Notes: generated by a model not told the origin, from the letters alone. A stretch of DNA of 64,000 nt from Nocardia aobensis NBRC 100429 (GCF_000308375.1 NZ_BAFQ01000297.1:49743-113742), one strand, 5' to 3'. Positions 18,201 through 26,378 are shown, counted from the first letter of the stretch. Made by a program: numbers and translations.

Positions 18201-18473
18201 GGCACCGCGATGAACCTTCACACCGCGGTGGCCTTCGCCCTGAACGAGAACTCGTCGACTACCCCATCGGCAACGCCACCGGCACCATTGACCAGGCGCG
18301 AGCGCCAGGTCGCAGACCTCGTCGCCGAAGGTCTGACCAACAAGGCGATCGCCGCTCGACTGGTGATCTCACAACGCACCGCCGAAGGACACGTGGAACA
18401 TATTCTGACCAAACTCGGCTTCACCTCCCGCGCCCAGATCGCGGCATGGGCCAGCAGCCACAGCGCAACCTGA
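15258..18473 (+). CDS. PknK-like Ser/Thr protein kinase fused to an NTPase/TPR module and a LuxR DNA-binding domain
   Basis: 1071 aa soluble signalling protein. Residues about 25-285 are a Hanks-type kinase: GRGGFGQVY glycine loop, VAVKVL lysine, HRDIKPSN catalytic loop, DFG and a SPAFTAPE activation end, all intact. Near 350 follows a STAND/NB-ARC-like ATPase with Walker A GIGGVGKSRLAL and Walker B LLLVLDNCEH. The middle is helical repeat-like. The C-terminus (about 1010-1070) is a LuxR HTH with LTRRERQVADLVAEG. The order and length match PknK of mycobacteria (about 1110 aa), which phosphorylates its own regulator part; paralogues are common in Nocardia, so orthology is not claimed. Possible target: the neighbouring oxidoreductase genes. 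Confidence 0.93.
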   Translation: MVESDPFKTQRDGVDVVTELDAAGFAEAEEIGRGGFGQVYRCTQLAVERTVAVKVLTGELDENRERFLREQRAMGRLTGHPNIAGMLEVGETSAGRPYLVMPYYARGSLDDRIRRDGPLPLPQVLRLGVKIAGALATAHRADVLHRDIKPSNILITDYDEPALTDFGIAHITGGFETSAGTITGSPAFTAPEVISTGAASRASDVYGLGATLFAALTGHAAFERRSGEQVVAQFLRITEQPVPDLRERGYPDDVCAVIEAAMSRDPSHRPTAEMIGEQLRRVEHDHGFAVDEMPVQHPSDAEHRPPPVAAGTTAGNLPLELTSFVDRRIQVAEVKNLLAGARLVTLTGIGGVGKSRLALRVAHKLTPDFTDGVWLVELSELRDPALVAENVAAALGLQNRGAGRTLDVLIRYLGSKDLLLVLDNCEHVIDEAAKLTESLLRTCPGVRIMATSREALGIGAESVYAVAPLGIPGPAGRRSARDDAVTLFAERAAAAVPGFAVTERNRSTVTRICARLDGLPLAIELAAARLRTMSLDQIDSRLDDRFALLTRGSRGAPKRQQTLQWCIAWSYDLCTTTEQHLWEQLSVFAGGFELDAAEHVCESDLDDAELLDAVAALVDKSILLRDETDDGVRFRMLDTVQQYGRQMAEARGTYSETARRHREWCEQMALNAEQEWIGPHQPAWIARLERELPNLRKALEFTLSEPNEGAAHIASTLYLFWALGGRLSEGRRWLERELAQPIRSSPIHRAKALFVASSMAGLQEDMQTASVKLRELANLADDTADPLAKALVSHAEANICLAGGDVELRRASDLLTEAVALYTTLGEPGLQLDAQISLGWSYALRGDSDRALPPLEQALAVTDSAGEVMLRSWAMLAAGFALWRQGDIGAATHMLQAGIQAARQVNDPLVAAVCSETLAWTAAQQHHYRRATVLMGAADTLGHAAGISAFILSDLQIHREQAERAARTALGARAFEAARQEGTAMNLHTAVAFALNENSSTTPSATPPAPLTRRERQVADLVAEGLTNKAIAARLVISQRTAEGHVEHILTKLGFTSRAQIAAWASSHSAT

Positions 18474-18767
18474 ATCGCAGCGCGACGCACCGCCGAGCTG
18501 AGCGAACGAAAACGTTGACATCAAGCGCGGCGCGCGCGAGGCCAAGGAAGCACGCGAGGCCTGACCAGAAGAAGGTCCAGCCAGGCGACACCAGCTTTGT
18601 CGCGCTGAATGCGAAAACGTCGTCGGCGACCGGGTGAGTCGGACAGCGTTGAGCCGATGCCGATGGTCGATGTCCTCGAGGTGAGGTCTTTTCTTAGCCG
18701 CACCGGACTCGCTGCGTCGACCTCACCGCCGGCTACGGCGAGAGCCGATATCCGCGATACCCGACTG

Positions 18768-20033
18768 TCAGTGCGTGACGTCGAGGATCTCGTTGCGCGG
18801 CGTGCCGACGCGTTCCAGGGCTTTGTAGAAGTCCTCCGGGGCGGCCCAGTCTTCGGGCGTGAAAACTCCTGCGCGGGTTCCGGGTTCGGCGTCGAGTGCC
18901 ACGACCATGAATGCGGCACAGCAGGTTCCGGTCGCTGCGGCCATATCGGTGAACAGGTAGGTGCCGGGGCCGCTCACCGGGGTGCGGCGGCTGACCACGT
19001 GGGGCAGGCCGTTGCGGAGGCCGGTGACCTCGACCTTCACGGCGGACTTGTGAGGGAAGGTGTGGTTGACTGCCGCCAGGGCGAGGAACTTGACCAGTTC
19101 GGTGCGCGTCGCCTCTCCGGTGCGCACGAGATTCCCCACTCCCGATAAGGCGTGGCGCCAGCCGGCTACGCTGCCGAACCCGCCTGTCAGCACCGCCTCC
19201 GCGAAGTCGATCGCGTCTTCCATCGAGATCTTGCCCTTCTGCACGGCCAGACCCAGACCGCGAACGAGCCCGTTGTAGGGAGCTGGATCCAGTCCGCCGA
19301 AACAACGAATATTCTTGGCATCCGGGTACTTTCGTGGCAGTGTCACCGGCTCCGGGTGGGCGGTCTCGTGCATCAGGGTCAGCCCCAGTCCGGCGCCCAA
19401 TTCGGTCCAGCGGGTCTGCACCCAGGACTGATGCATCGCGGGTCCGCCGTTTTCCCATGTCAGGCACGGACCGGCCGCGACTCGCAGCATATGGTCGAGG
19501 ACCGCGCGGCCGATGGCTCCGCGCTCGTCGCCGATGACCCAATACAGGTCGATGTTTTCGACGACGTCGAGTTCGGCGGCCGCGTCGGCGGCCAGGACGT
19601 TGGTCATGCCCGGTGACAAACCGCAGCCGATGTACATCGGCACCCCGGCTGCTTCGGCCCGTTCGTGCAGCGACAGGGCGTGCACGGTGCTCTCGATGTC
19701 GTCATCGAAATCGAGATACGGCACCTTCGCCTCGAGACACGCTTCCAGCACGGGACCCGCGGTGCGGTTGTACGGTCCGGCCCCGAGCACGACCAGCGCG
19801 GCCCCGTCGATGGCGGCACGAAGCCCCCGCGGGTCGTACAGGTCCAGCCGCGCGGCGGTAGCCGTCCCTGCCGGCAGCTTTTCCAGCAGTGGCTCGAGCA
19901 GCTCGGCCCGCAGGTCATAGAGCGCGAGCTGCCAGTCGCCGCCCGCGACGGCGAAGCGTTCGATCGCCAACCGGCACATCTCGCCCGCGGCGCCGATGAA
20001 CACGACCCGTCTCGTGTTGCTGTTGTGGGCCAT
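18768..20033 (-). CDS. Saccharopine dehydrogenase-like NAD(P)-binding protein
   Basis: About 421 aa. The N-terminal Rossmann motif is VVFIGAAGEMCRLAIERF and the fold continues as in saccharopine dehydrogenase NADP-binding family members (LDLYDPRGLRAAIDGAALVVLGAGPYNRT, seen in parts near residues 70-100). The C-terminal domain is of the family's catalytic type, but true saccharopine dehydrogenase activity is not implied; many relatives act on other amino-acid-like substrates. I chose the ATG at 20033 because GGAGAGG stands just upstream; a GTG at 20057 and an ATG at 20045 are in frame too. Its promoter holds a TCGAAT-N3-ATTCGA palindrome shared with the TetR gene at 21126. Confidence 0.85.
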   Translation of the reverse strand: MAHNSNTRRVVFIGAAGEMCRLAIERFAVAGGDWQLALYDLRAELLEPLLEKLPAGTATAARLDLYDPRGLRAAIDGAALVVLGAGPYNRTAGPVLEACLEAKVPYLDFDDDIESTVHALSLHERAEAAGVPMYIGCGLSPGMTNVLAADAAAELDVVENIDLYWVIGDERGAIGRAVLDHMLRVAAGPCLTWENGGPAMHQSWVQTRWTELGAGLGLTLMHETAHPEPVTLPRKYPDAKNIRCFGGLDPAPYNGLVRGLGLAVQKGKISMEDAIDFAEAVLTGGFGSVAGWRHALSGVGNLVRTGEATRTELVKFLALAAVNHTFPHKSAVKVEVTGLRNGLPHVVSRRTPVSGPGTYLFTDMAAATGTCCAAFMVVALDAEPGTRAGVFTPEDWAAPEDFYKALERVGTPRNEILDVTH

Positions 20034-20122
20034 GGCCCTCTCCATCCTCTTGCTCACGCCTGCTCATGGCGACGCATATGGGTTCTGTCGGCGTGTCAGC
20101 GACCGCCGACGACACTTCAATT

Positions 20123-20137
20123 TCGAATTCAATTCGA
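20123..20137. promoter_or_regulatory. Palindromic operator candidate, site 1
   Basis: TCGAAT-TCA-ATTCGA: perfect 6-bp arms with a 3-nt centre, about 90 bp upstream of the saccharopine-dehydrogenase-like start. Near-identical sites occur at 20334-20348 and 21745-21759. Confidence 0.6.
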
Positions 20138-20333
20138 CTTTATGGCGATCGGATGAGGTTGTCAACGCCTCCATACTCGCGATATCCGCCACCTGGCGAG
20201 CCTTGGGCAACCCGGTGTGGACAACCTCAAATTCCGTTACTAACAGGTAAATTATTGTTTCTATCGTTCGCCCGTTCGCGACCAAGGCGCCCGCAGCTAC
20301 ATCCGTTGGCGAGGCTAGAATCGGTAACTAAAA

Positions 20334-20348
20334 TCGAATTTGATTCGG
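20334..20348. promoter_or_regulatory. Palindromic operator candidate, site 2
   Basis: TCGAAT-TTG-ATTCGG: same arms and 3-nt centre as site 1, one mismatch. It lies about 63 bp upstream of the ATG of the amine-oxidase pseudogene, on its promoter. Confidence 0.6.
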
Positions 20349-20410
20349 TTTTTGGCCTCGCATAACCTCAGCAGCCCGGCGATGGATGACAGCCCGGAAC
20401 GGAGAAGGTC

Positions 20411-21122
20411 ATGGCAGGCAATCGCCGAGACGTAGACGTAGCGTCGTGGGTACCGGGCTCTCCGGACTCACGGCAGCGTTACGGTTGAGCCGACGAGGGC
20501 TCTCGGTGCGGGTGCTCGAGGCCGGCGACCGTGTCGGAGGTCGCACGCTCACTCTCGATGTCGCCGACGGGGTGATCACCGAAGGCGGCGGGCAGCGGAT
20601 CGGCGCTCTGCATACGCGGACGTTCTCGCTGATCGATGAACTCGGCCTGTCGACCTTCCCTACCTACACGGCGGGCAAGACGATCTACCTGCGCAACGCC
20701 AAGCGCCGCACCCACACCGGCACAGTCCCGCCATTGCGCCCATGAACTTCGCGCAGACACAGCTGCGGCTCGAACGAATAGCGAGGGGGCTGGGCCCGGC
20801 TTCACCTGGAGCGACGACATCCTCGACGACCCTTCCGCACGCCGCGCCGCATTCCTGGCCGAACTGACCACCCTCTTCGGACTCGAAGCCGGGCAACGCA
20901 TCCGATTCCTCGAGCAGAGCTGGAGCGATGAACCTGAATCACCGGATGCGTCAGCACCCGCGCACCAGGGGTGATGACCAACTACACCAACGCCACCCCC
21001 AAGCAGGTGCGCAATATCCACTGGACGGGCACCGAAGCAGCACCGGAATTCGAGGGCTACCTCGAAGGCGCGATCCGCGCGGCCGAGCGTGCGGTCGACG
21101 AAGTCTGCGCCACGCTCTTCTA
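20411..21122 (+). pseudogene. Broken flavin amine oxidase gene
   Basis: Homologous in pieces to the intact amine oxidase at 5074-6474. After an ATG at 20411 with a good GGAGAAGG site, MAGNRRDVDVA is followed by a frameshift into VVGTGLSGLTAALRL and GDRVGGRT. The frame then stops near 20745; NFAQTQLRLERIAR continues in another frame. About 230 codons of the middle are deleted. Next comes DDILDDPSARRAAFLAELTTLFG, then another shift into NIHWTGTEAAPEFEGYLEGA and AAERAVDEV. At least three frameshifts and a large deletion rule out a functional enzyme. The end runs into the converging TetR gene. Confidence 0.88.
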
Positions 21123-21125
21123 CGA

Positions 21126-21770
21126 TTACACGTACGTTTCGAGATACGCGTCGATAAAACGCCGCGCCTCTTTCACAACAGCGTCGTCGCCGGTTCGGGA
21201 CTGCCGGAACGCGACATCGAACAAGCGGTTACCCGCCTCGAAAACGAGGTCCAGAGCGAGCGGTGGCGTATCCGCCCGCAGCCATTTCTTCTCGAATACC
21301 AGACCTCGAAGTTGCTCCGCCTGTTTTCTGTCGAATGCCAGCGCCAGATCGCTGATCGCCGGATTGCGGCCGGAAAACCAGAGTTCGACGAAACCCGGGT
21401 GCCCGCGGAAATAGCTCAGGTAGCCGTCGATCATGACGTCGATCGCCTTGCGCAGGCTGCGGGGCGCGGACCTACCACTCCAGACGGCGCCGAGCCGCTC
21501 CTCGAGCTGCGTCAAATGCCTTTGCAAGAGCGCGATTTCCAACTGATTGCGGTCGACGAAGTAGTGATAAATGGACGTGATCGGAATACCGGACCGTTCA
21601 CTGACCGCCTTCAAAGTGGTGGCTTCATACCCATTTTCGCCGAACAGAACGTCGGCGACATCGAGAATGGTCCGCACACGCTCGACACTGCGACGCTGCA
21701 CCGGCGCTGTACGTGTCGCTGACGGAACCGATGCCGACTGTTTTTCGAACACAATTCGAAATCGTATCAT
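21126..21770 (-). CDS. TetR/AcrR-family transcriptional regulator
   Basis: About 214 aa. The N-terminal HTH is typical: RTILDVADVLFGENGYEATTL then AVSERSGIPITSIYHYFVDR, residues about 30-70. The C-terminal ligand domain is divergent. The ATG at 21770 is taken as the start; a TTG at 21785 and a GTG at 21752 are alternatives. A TCGAAT-N3-GTTCGA palindrome lies at the very beginning of the gene, and the same motif flanks the saccharopine-dehydrogenase-like gene and the amine-oxidase pseudogene, so this protein probably represses itself and both neighbours. Ligand unknown, perhaps an amine or amino acid. Confidence 0.88.
   Translation of the reverse strand: MIRFRIVFEKQSASVPSATRTAPVQRRSVERVRTILDVADVLFGENGYEATTLKAVSERSGIPITSIYHYFVDRNQLEIALLQRHLTQLEERLGAVWSGRSAPRSLRKAIDVMIDGYLSYFRGHPGFVELWFSGRNPAISDLALAFDRKQAEQLRGLVFEKKWLRADTPPLALDLVFEAGNRLFDVAFRQSRTGDDAVVKEARRFIDAYLETYV
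21745..21759. promoter_or_regulatory. Palindromic operator candidate, site 3
   Basis: TCGAAC-ACA-ATTCGA on the plus strand: same arm length and 3-nt centre as the two sites upstream of 20411. It overlaps the first codons of the TetR gene as annotated, which hints either at roadblock-type autoregulation or at a start codon slightly further in. Confidence 0.55.
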
Positions 21771-21870
21771 TTCGACCGCGCACAACGATCAGCCCCCGCG
21801 CACACGACGCACTCGTCACATCGCGATTATCTCGCCGTTCGATGCTGCCGACGATGCCCGAGCTTCGTTG

Positions 21871-22101
21871 TCACGACGTCTCGACACTGGAGCGCGCCAG
21901 CCGTTCACGGCACTGTTCGCGCAACGCCCCGAGGGTCGATCCACCGAGTACGCGGGCGGCTGGGGTGCGAAGTAACCGCAGCAACCGGACGTGGAACTCT
22001 TTCGGCCGCAGCCCGAACCGGATGAACGCTTCCTCGTCGTTGCCGCCGTACGGTACCCAGGCGCAAGCGAATTCCAGCATGTCCGCGTCGAACCGGTTCA
22101 T
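21871..22101 (-). CDS. Small DUF3263-like protein
   Basis: 76 aa, no signal peptide. The pattern DADMLEFACAWVPYGGNDEEAFIRFGLRPKEFHVRL... resembles short actinobacterial DUF3263 proteins, which have a helical, possibly DNA-binding core with the glycine and phenylalanine at similar places. The ATG at 22101 is favoured by a GGCGGG upstream; a GTG two codons earlier is possible. It stands alone between the TetR gene and the phosphotransferase gene on the same strand. Role unknown. Confidence 0.6.
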   Translation of the reverse strand: MNRFDADMLEFACAWVPYGGNDEEAFIRFGLRPKEFHVRLLRLLRTPAARVLGGSTLGALREQCRERLARSSVETS

Positions 22102-22128
22102 CGCCACCCGCCTGCGATCAGACAGCAG

Positions 22129-23217
22129 TCAACAATCTGCATACGTGTCGACCCCTATCGAATCGGCTATACTCCAGGCCTTCTCGACGAGGACATCGAT
22201 GGGATCGAATGTTCGCGTCGCCTGGCCCGCCATGTTCCACGGGTCGTTGATCGCGCCGCCCAGCACTCCTTCGCCGATGATCGCGAGCTTCCACAACCCG
22301 AACGCATGCCAGTACTGCAACACGGCCGGGTCGCGCCCGGTCTCGTCCAAATACACCCGTGCGATCTCAGCTCGCGTAGGAAACCCCGCCAATGTCGACG
22401 GCTCGAAGTCGCCGCCCATGGTCTCTCCCGGTTCGGGCCAGTAGGTGAGCAGGGCGCCCATATCCGCCACCGGGTCACCCCCATCCGATAGTTCCCAGTC
22501 CACTACCGCCGCGACTTCTCCGGTGGTTCTGGAGAAGATCACGTTGGGGAAGTGGAAGTCACCGTGCACCAGGCCGGCCTCGTGTTGCTCGGGCGCAGCG
22601 GCGACCAGCCGACGCGTGAGCGCGTCCAACAGCGGGACCTCACGCCTCTTGGACCGTTCCCATTGCGCGGACCACCATGCCAGTTGGTGATGAACATAGG
22701 GTTGCTTGCTCGCCAGATTCTGCAGGCCCACCCGCGTGAGATCGACGGCCGCTATCTTGGCGAGAGTTCGCGGCATCGATAGAGCGATACCGTGGCGTTG
22801 TCGATGCGTCAGCGCCTCGGCCGCGTTCATCCTGTCCACGACCAGCCCTTCGACGAATTCCATCAGCACCAGCGGTTCGCCGTGACGGGTTGTCACGCCG
22901 ATGATTCGAGGCACGGCGACACCGGTGTCCGTCAGCGCGGAGATGATCCGAGCCTCGCCCACCACACCGTGGGCCGACGCTCCCGGGCGCCCGCGTGGCG
23001 GCCGGCGCAGCACCCAGGCCCGGCCTACCGCATCGGTGATCCGATAGGTGAGATTCGACTGCCCGAGGCCGATCCGGCGACACCGCAACGGAGCCGCGTG
23101 TTCCACGCCGAGATCGACCAGCCAGCGCACCACCACCGCCGGATCGATACCGGCGATGTCATCTGCGCCATCCATCGGACTCGTCTTGTCGTATGCGGTC
23201 GGTGCCGTAGCCGTCAC
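22129..23217 (-). CDS. Aminoglycoside phosphotransferase-fold (APH) family protein
   Basis: 362 aa kinase-like protein. The catalytic loop is VHGDFHFPNVI near residue 222 and the metal-binding motif VVDWELSDGGDP near 243. Both Asp residues are present, so it is probably active. The glycine-rich start is RIGLGQSNLTYRI near residue 48. Relatives in mycobacteria and the N-terminal part of ACAD10/11 belong to this group and sit beside acyl-CoA dehydrogenases; here a FadE5-type dehydrogenase gene is just upstream in the divergent direction. Likely phosphorylates a small hydroxy-acyl molecule rather than an antibiotic. Its ATG overlaps the stop of the TetR gene upstream (ATGA). Confidence 0.88.
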   Translation of the reverse strand: MTATAPTAYDKTSPMDGADDIAGIDPAVVVRWLVDLGVEHAAPLRCRRIGLGQSNLTYRITDAVGRAWVLRRPPRGRPGASAHGVVGEARIISALTDTGVAVPRIIGVTTRHGEPLVLMEFVEGLVVDRMNAAEALTHRQRHGIALSMPRTLAKIAAVDLTRVGLQNLASKQPYVHHQLAWWSAQWERSKRREVPLLDALTRRLVAAAPEQHEAGLVHGDFHFPNVIFSRTTGEVAAVVDWELSDGGDPVADMGALLTYWPEPGETMGGDFEPSTLAGFPTRAEIARVYLDETGRDPAVLQYWHAFGLWKLAIIGEGVLGGAINDPWNMAGQATRTFDPIDVLVEKAWSIADSIGVDTYADC

Positions 23218-23840
23218 GGCTCACCGCGGTCTCGGCCGGAGCCGCCGGGCGCCCCGAGACTGTCGAGGATTACCATCGCCGCACGTTCGACGTGGCGCTG
23301 TCGGCGCTCGTCGACGACGTCCTGAATGTCCAACGCCCAGTGCGCTTCGAACAGGCACACCAGCGCGTATGCCGCGGCCGAGACATCCTCGCCGGACACT
23401 TCGGGATAGCGTTCGGCCAACGCAGCTTCCAACTCGGGCAGCCAACGCTCGGTCCACAGGTCGTGCAGGCGCCGGCGCACCGCCGGATCCCTGGCGCTCA
23501 AGGCCACCAACTCGGCCCACACCACCATGTCGTCGCGGCTGCGGTAGGCGCCGGGAGCGTAGGCCGCCGTGACACGCTGCCGCAGCGGTAGATCAGCATG
23601 ACGGCGCACGATCTCGGTACCCATCGCACCGACGACGTGATCGATGAACGCGCCGATCAACTCGTCGCGAGATCCGAAGTAGTGCAACACCAGCGTGCGT
23701 TGCAGACCGGCGGCTTCGGCGACCTTCGAAAAGGTGACACCGGCCAGGCCGTCCCGCACGACGACGGCGTATGCGGCTTCGAGTATCTCCGGAATCCGTT
23801 CCTTCGCCTTGCTCGGCCGCCCGACTTGATTTACCGTCAT
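23214..23840 (-). CDS. TetR-family transcriptional regulator
   Basis: 208 aa. HTH at residues about 12-55 (ILEAAYAVVVRDGLAG, then KVAEAAGLQRTLVLHYFGSR). The C-terminal domain is of the usual helical type. It is coupled by an ATGA overlap to the APH-family gene and diverges from the acyl-CoA dehydrogenase gene at 24079, so its likely targets are these two. Its start codon is followed upstream by an AT-rich stretch (near 23840-23860), probably its promoter. Confidence 0.9.
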   Translation of the reverse strand: MTVNQVGRPSKAKERIPEILEAAYAVVVRDGLAGVTFSKVAEAAGLQRTLVLHYFGSRDELIGAFIDHVVGAMGTEIVRRHADLPLRQRVTAAYAPGAYRSRDDMVVWAELVALSARDPAVRRRLHDLWTERWLPELEAALAERYPEVSGEDVSAAAYALVCLFEAHWALDIQDVVDERRQRHVERAAMVILDSLGAPGGSGRDRGEP

Positions 23841-24078
23841 GACAGTTAATTTATCAGGGAAGCGCCATTCGTGTACGGAGGCCCGCCCTCGCCGACGCCC
23901 GCCAGCGTCCGCCGGGCTCGGTCATGCCGGCACGGACGGCCTCCCGCACATTGCCGATGGCCGCACGGAAGACGTCGTGCGCCATGCACATGCCGATTTC
24001 CGGCGCGATAGAGCACGACTGCGCCGCAAGTGTTTCTCCCGCCCGACCGTGGCGGGCCGATCGAGAGGTGAGGGTCCG

Positions 24079-25905
24079 GTGGGCCATTACAAGAGCAACG
24101 TCCGCGATCTGGAGTTCAACCTGCTCGAGGTCTACGGCCTCGACGCCGTACTGGATTCCGGGGCCTTCGGCGAACTGGACAGCGAGACCGTGCGGACGAT
24201 GCTGGCCGAGGCCGCCCGTCTGGCCGAGGGGCCGGTAGCAGAGCCTTTTGCCGAAACCGACCGTAACCCACCGGTTTTCGACCGGGAGTCGCACTCGGTA
24301 CGCATCCCGGAACCGTTCAAGCGGGCAGTCCGGGCGTGGCAGGACGCGCAGTGGTGGCGGATCGCCCAAAGCGAGACAGTCGGTGGTGTGCCCGCACCGT
24401 CGATGCTGAACTGGGCGATCAGAGAACAGGTCCTCGGCGCCCAGCCCGCGGCCTACATGTACCTGAGTGGTCCCTTGACGGCGAACGTACTCGCCGACAT
24501 CGGCACCGAACAACAGCGGCGATGGGCAGCGAAAGCTGTTGAGCGCAACTGGGGCGCGACGATGGTGCTGACCGAACCCGACGCCGGCTCCGATGTCGGG
24601 GCGGGCCGCACCACAGCGACCGAACAGCCCGACGGCTCCTGGCATCTCGAGGGCGTCAAGCGCTTCATCACCTCGGCCGACTCCGACGACCTTTTCGAGA
24701 ACATCATGCATCTGGTGCTGGCCCGGCCCCAGGGCGCCGCGCCCGGCACCAAGGGACTGAGCCTGTTCCTCGTCCCCAAATTCCACTTCGACCACGACAC
24801 CTGCGAACCCGGCGCACGCAACGGCGTCTTCGTCACCAACGTCGAGCACAAAATGGGACTCAAGGCGTCGGCTACCTGTGAAGTGACCTTCGGCGGATAC
24901 GATATCCCCGCGGTCGGCTACCTGGTCGGCGAGGTCCACAGTGGCATCGCCCAGATGTTCAAGATCATCGAAGAAGCACGAATGATGGTCGGCACCAAAG
25001 CCATCGCGACACTGTCGACCGGCTACCTCAACGCGCTCGACTACGCGAAAACCAGAGTCCAAGGCACCGACGCGGCCCGAGCCACGGACAAGACGGCACC
25101 GAAGGTAACCATCATCCATCACGCCGATGTACGCCGCTCTCTGATGATGCAGAAGGCCTACGCCGAGGGATTGCGATCGATCTACCTCTATGCCGCCGGC
25201 CACCAGGATCCCGCCGTCGCCCGCCACATCTCCGGCGCCGACGCCGACCTCGCCGCCCGCGTCAACGACCTCCTCTTGCCCATCGTCAAAGGCGTCGGCT
25301 CCGAACGCGCCTACCAGTACCTCACCGAATCTCTGCAAATCTTCGGTGGTTCCGGATTTCTGCAGGACTATCCGATCGAGCAGTACATTCGCGACGCCAA
25401 GATCGACTCCCTCTACGAAGGCACCACCGCGATCCAGGCCCAGGACTTCTTCTTCCGAAAGATTGCCCGCGACAACGGCATCGCCCTGACGCACGTCCTC
25501 GGCCAGGTCCACGCCACCGTCGGATCCGACTCCGACCACGGGCGGCTGAAGAACGAGAAGATACTGCTCAGCCACGCCCTCGAGGACGTACAAGAGATCA
25601 TCGGCAAACTCACCACCCATCTCCTGGACGCCGCCGAACAACCACGCGAGCTTTACAGAATCGGCCTGAACTCCGTCCGATTCCTGCTCGCCGTCGGCGA
25701 CCTGCTGGTGGCATGGCGCCTCATCGTCGCCGCCGAAACCGCCCTCACCGCAATCGAAACCGGACAGGACACCCCGTTCTATGCCGGCAAGGTCGCAGTA
25801 GCCTCGTTCTTCGCCCACTCCGTCCTTCCCCACGTCACCGCCGAACTGGCAGTGGTGTCAGGCACGGATCTGACCGCGATGGATCTCGATGAAGCCGGAT
25901 TCTGA
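24079..25905 (+). CDS. fadE5: Acyl-CoA dehydrogenase of the FadE5 type
   Basis: 608 aa, the length of FadE5 (about 611 aa) and much longer than classic 380-aa acyl-CoA dehydrogenases. The start is a GTG giving VGHYKSNVRDLEFNLLEVYG, close to the FadE5 N-terminus; a GAGG site precedes it. A longer frame to 23839 is only open sequence. Motifs: MVLTEPDAGSDVGAGRT near residue 158 (FAD/substrate loop), KRFITSAD and EARMMVGTKAIATL. The extra C-terminal domain of this subfamily (about residues 460-608) is present. It would introduce the alpha-beta double bond in saturated fatty acyl-CoAs with FAD. The gene symbol rests on resemblance. Confidence 0.88.
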   Translation: MGHYKSNVRDLEFNLLEVYGLDAVLDSGAFGELDSETVRTMLAEAARLAEGPVAEPFAETDRNPPVFDRESHSVRIPEPFKRAVRAWQDAQWWRIAQSETVGGVPAPSMLNWAIREQVLGAQPAAYMYLSGPLTANVLADIGTEQQRRWAAKAVERNWGATMVLTEPDAGSDVGAGRTTATEQPDGSWHLEGVKRFITSADSDDLFENIMHLVLARPQGAAPGTKGLSLFLVPKFHFDHDTCEPGARNGVFVTNVEHKMGLKASATCEVTFGGYDIPAVGYLVGEVHSGIAQMFKIIEEARMMVGTKAIATLSTGYLNALDYAKTRVQGTDAARATDKTAPKVTIIHHADVRRSLMMQKAYAEGLRSIYLYAAGHQDPAVARHISGADADLAARVNDLLLPIVKGVGSERAYQYLTESLQIFGGSGFLQDYPIEQYIRDAKIDSLYEGTTAIQAQDFFFRKIARDNGIALTHVLGQVHATVGSDSDHGRLKNEKILLSHALEDVQEIIGKLTTHLLDAAEQPRELYRIGLNSVRFLLAVGDLLVAWRLIVAAETALTAIETGQDTPFYAGKVAVASFFAHSVLPHVTAELAVVSGTDLTAMDLDEAGF

Positions 25906-25917
25906 CAGAGAACAGTC

Positions 25918-26060
25918 ACCACTTCTCCGAACTTCGAGATCCGCGCACCGAACTCACGCGATACAAGTGGACCACCACAATCACCGAACTACAGTTGGTA
26001 TTCCGCTTCAACGACCAGACGGCCGCCACGAAACTCGTGACACCACATCGGAGAAGTGGT
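25918..26060. repeat. MITE-like element with 13-bp terminal inverted repeats
   Basis: ACCACTTCTCCGA at 25918-25930 is the exact reverse complement of 26048-26060. The 117 bp between have a short open frame with no known domain. It begins 12 bp after the acyl-CoA dehydrogenase stop. The arms are too far apart for a usual terminator; a small non-autonomous transposon is possible. Confidence 0.35.
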
Positions 26061-26228
26061 CGTTCCGATCCTCAGCAGGTTGAGAACGCTTCTGTAGTGT
26101 TCGACGTCGCCCCGGATGCGCTGGGCATAAGGTGAACACGTCGTCGTCGCCCCTTGGCCGTATATCGGTGTGCGAAACGCGCTGATGTTGGCAAAGTGCC
26201 TTTCATCGTGGCGCGGCGGGGGGAATGA

Positions 26229-26378
26229 TCAAGCGGTCGTAGATCGATTGTGCGCGCCGACCCATCTCACCTGATCGGCGGTCTCGCGCAGCGCATCCCA
26301 GTCAGTGTCGTGGTGACGTTCCTGCTCGCCATAGCCCGTGTACGAGTAGACCTGCCAGGAAGACCGCGACACTGACAT
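26229..26378 (-). CDS. Possible small protein or gene remnant
   Basis: 49 codons. The translation has a natural composition (WQVYSYTGYGEQE, then DTDWDALRETADQVRWVGAH) unlike the arginine-rich shadow frames around it, and the open frame extends 13 codons upstream of the ATG. No family recognised and no good ribosome site seen. It may be the tail of a lost gene. Confidence 0.25.
   Translation of the reverse strand: MSVSRSSWQVYSYTGYGEQERHHDTDWDALRETADQVRWVGAHNRSTTA

Larger units (their letters stand above)
20034..20410. other. AT-rich divergent control region
   Basis: About 375 bp between the saccharopine-dehydrogenase-like gene and the amine-oxidase pseudogene. It is distinctly richer in A+T than its surroundings and carries two TetR-type palindromes, listed separately. 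No gene seen. Confidence 0.6.

Noticed and set aside
23839..24078. N-terminal extension of the acyl-CoA dehydrogenase
   Set aside because: Arginine-rich, and the family N-terminus begins at the GTG at 24079, which has a ribosome site.
23854..25833. 659-codon minus-strand frame opposite the acyl-CoA dehydrogenase gene
   Set aside because: Very long but glycine/valine-rich antisense sequence without a domain; the plus strand encodes FadE5.
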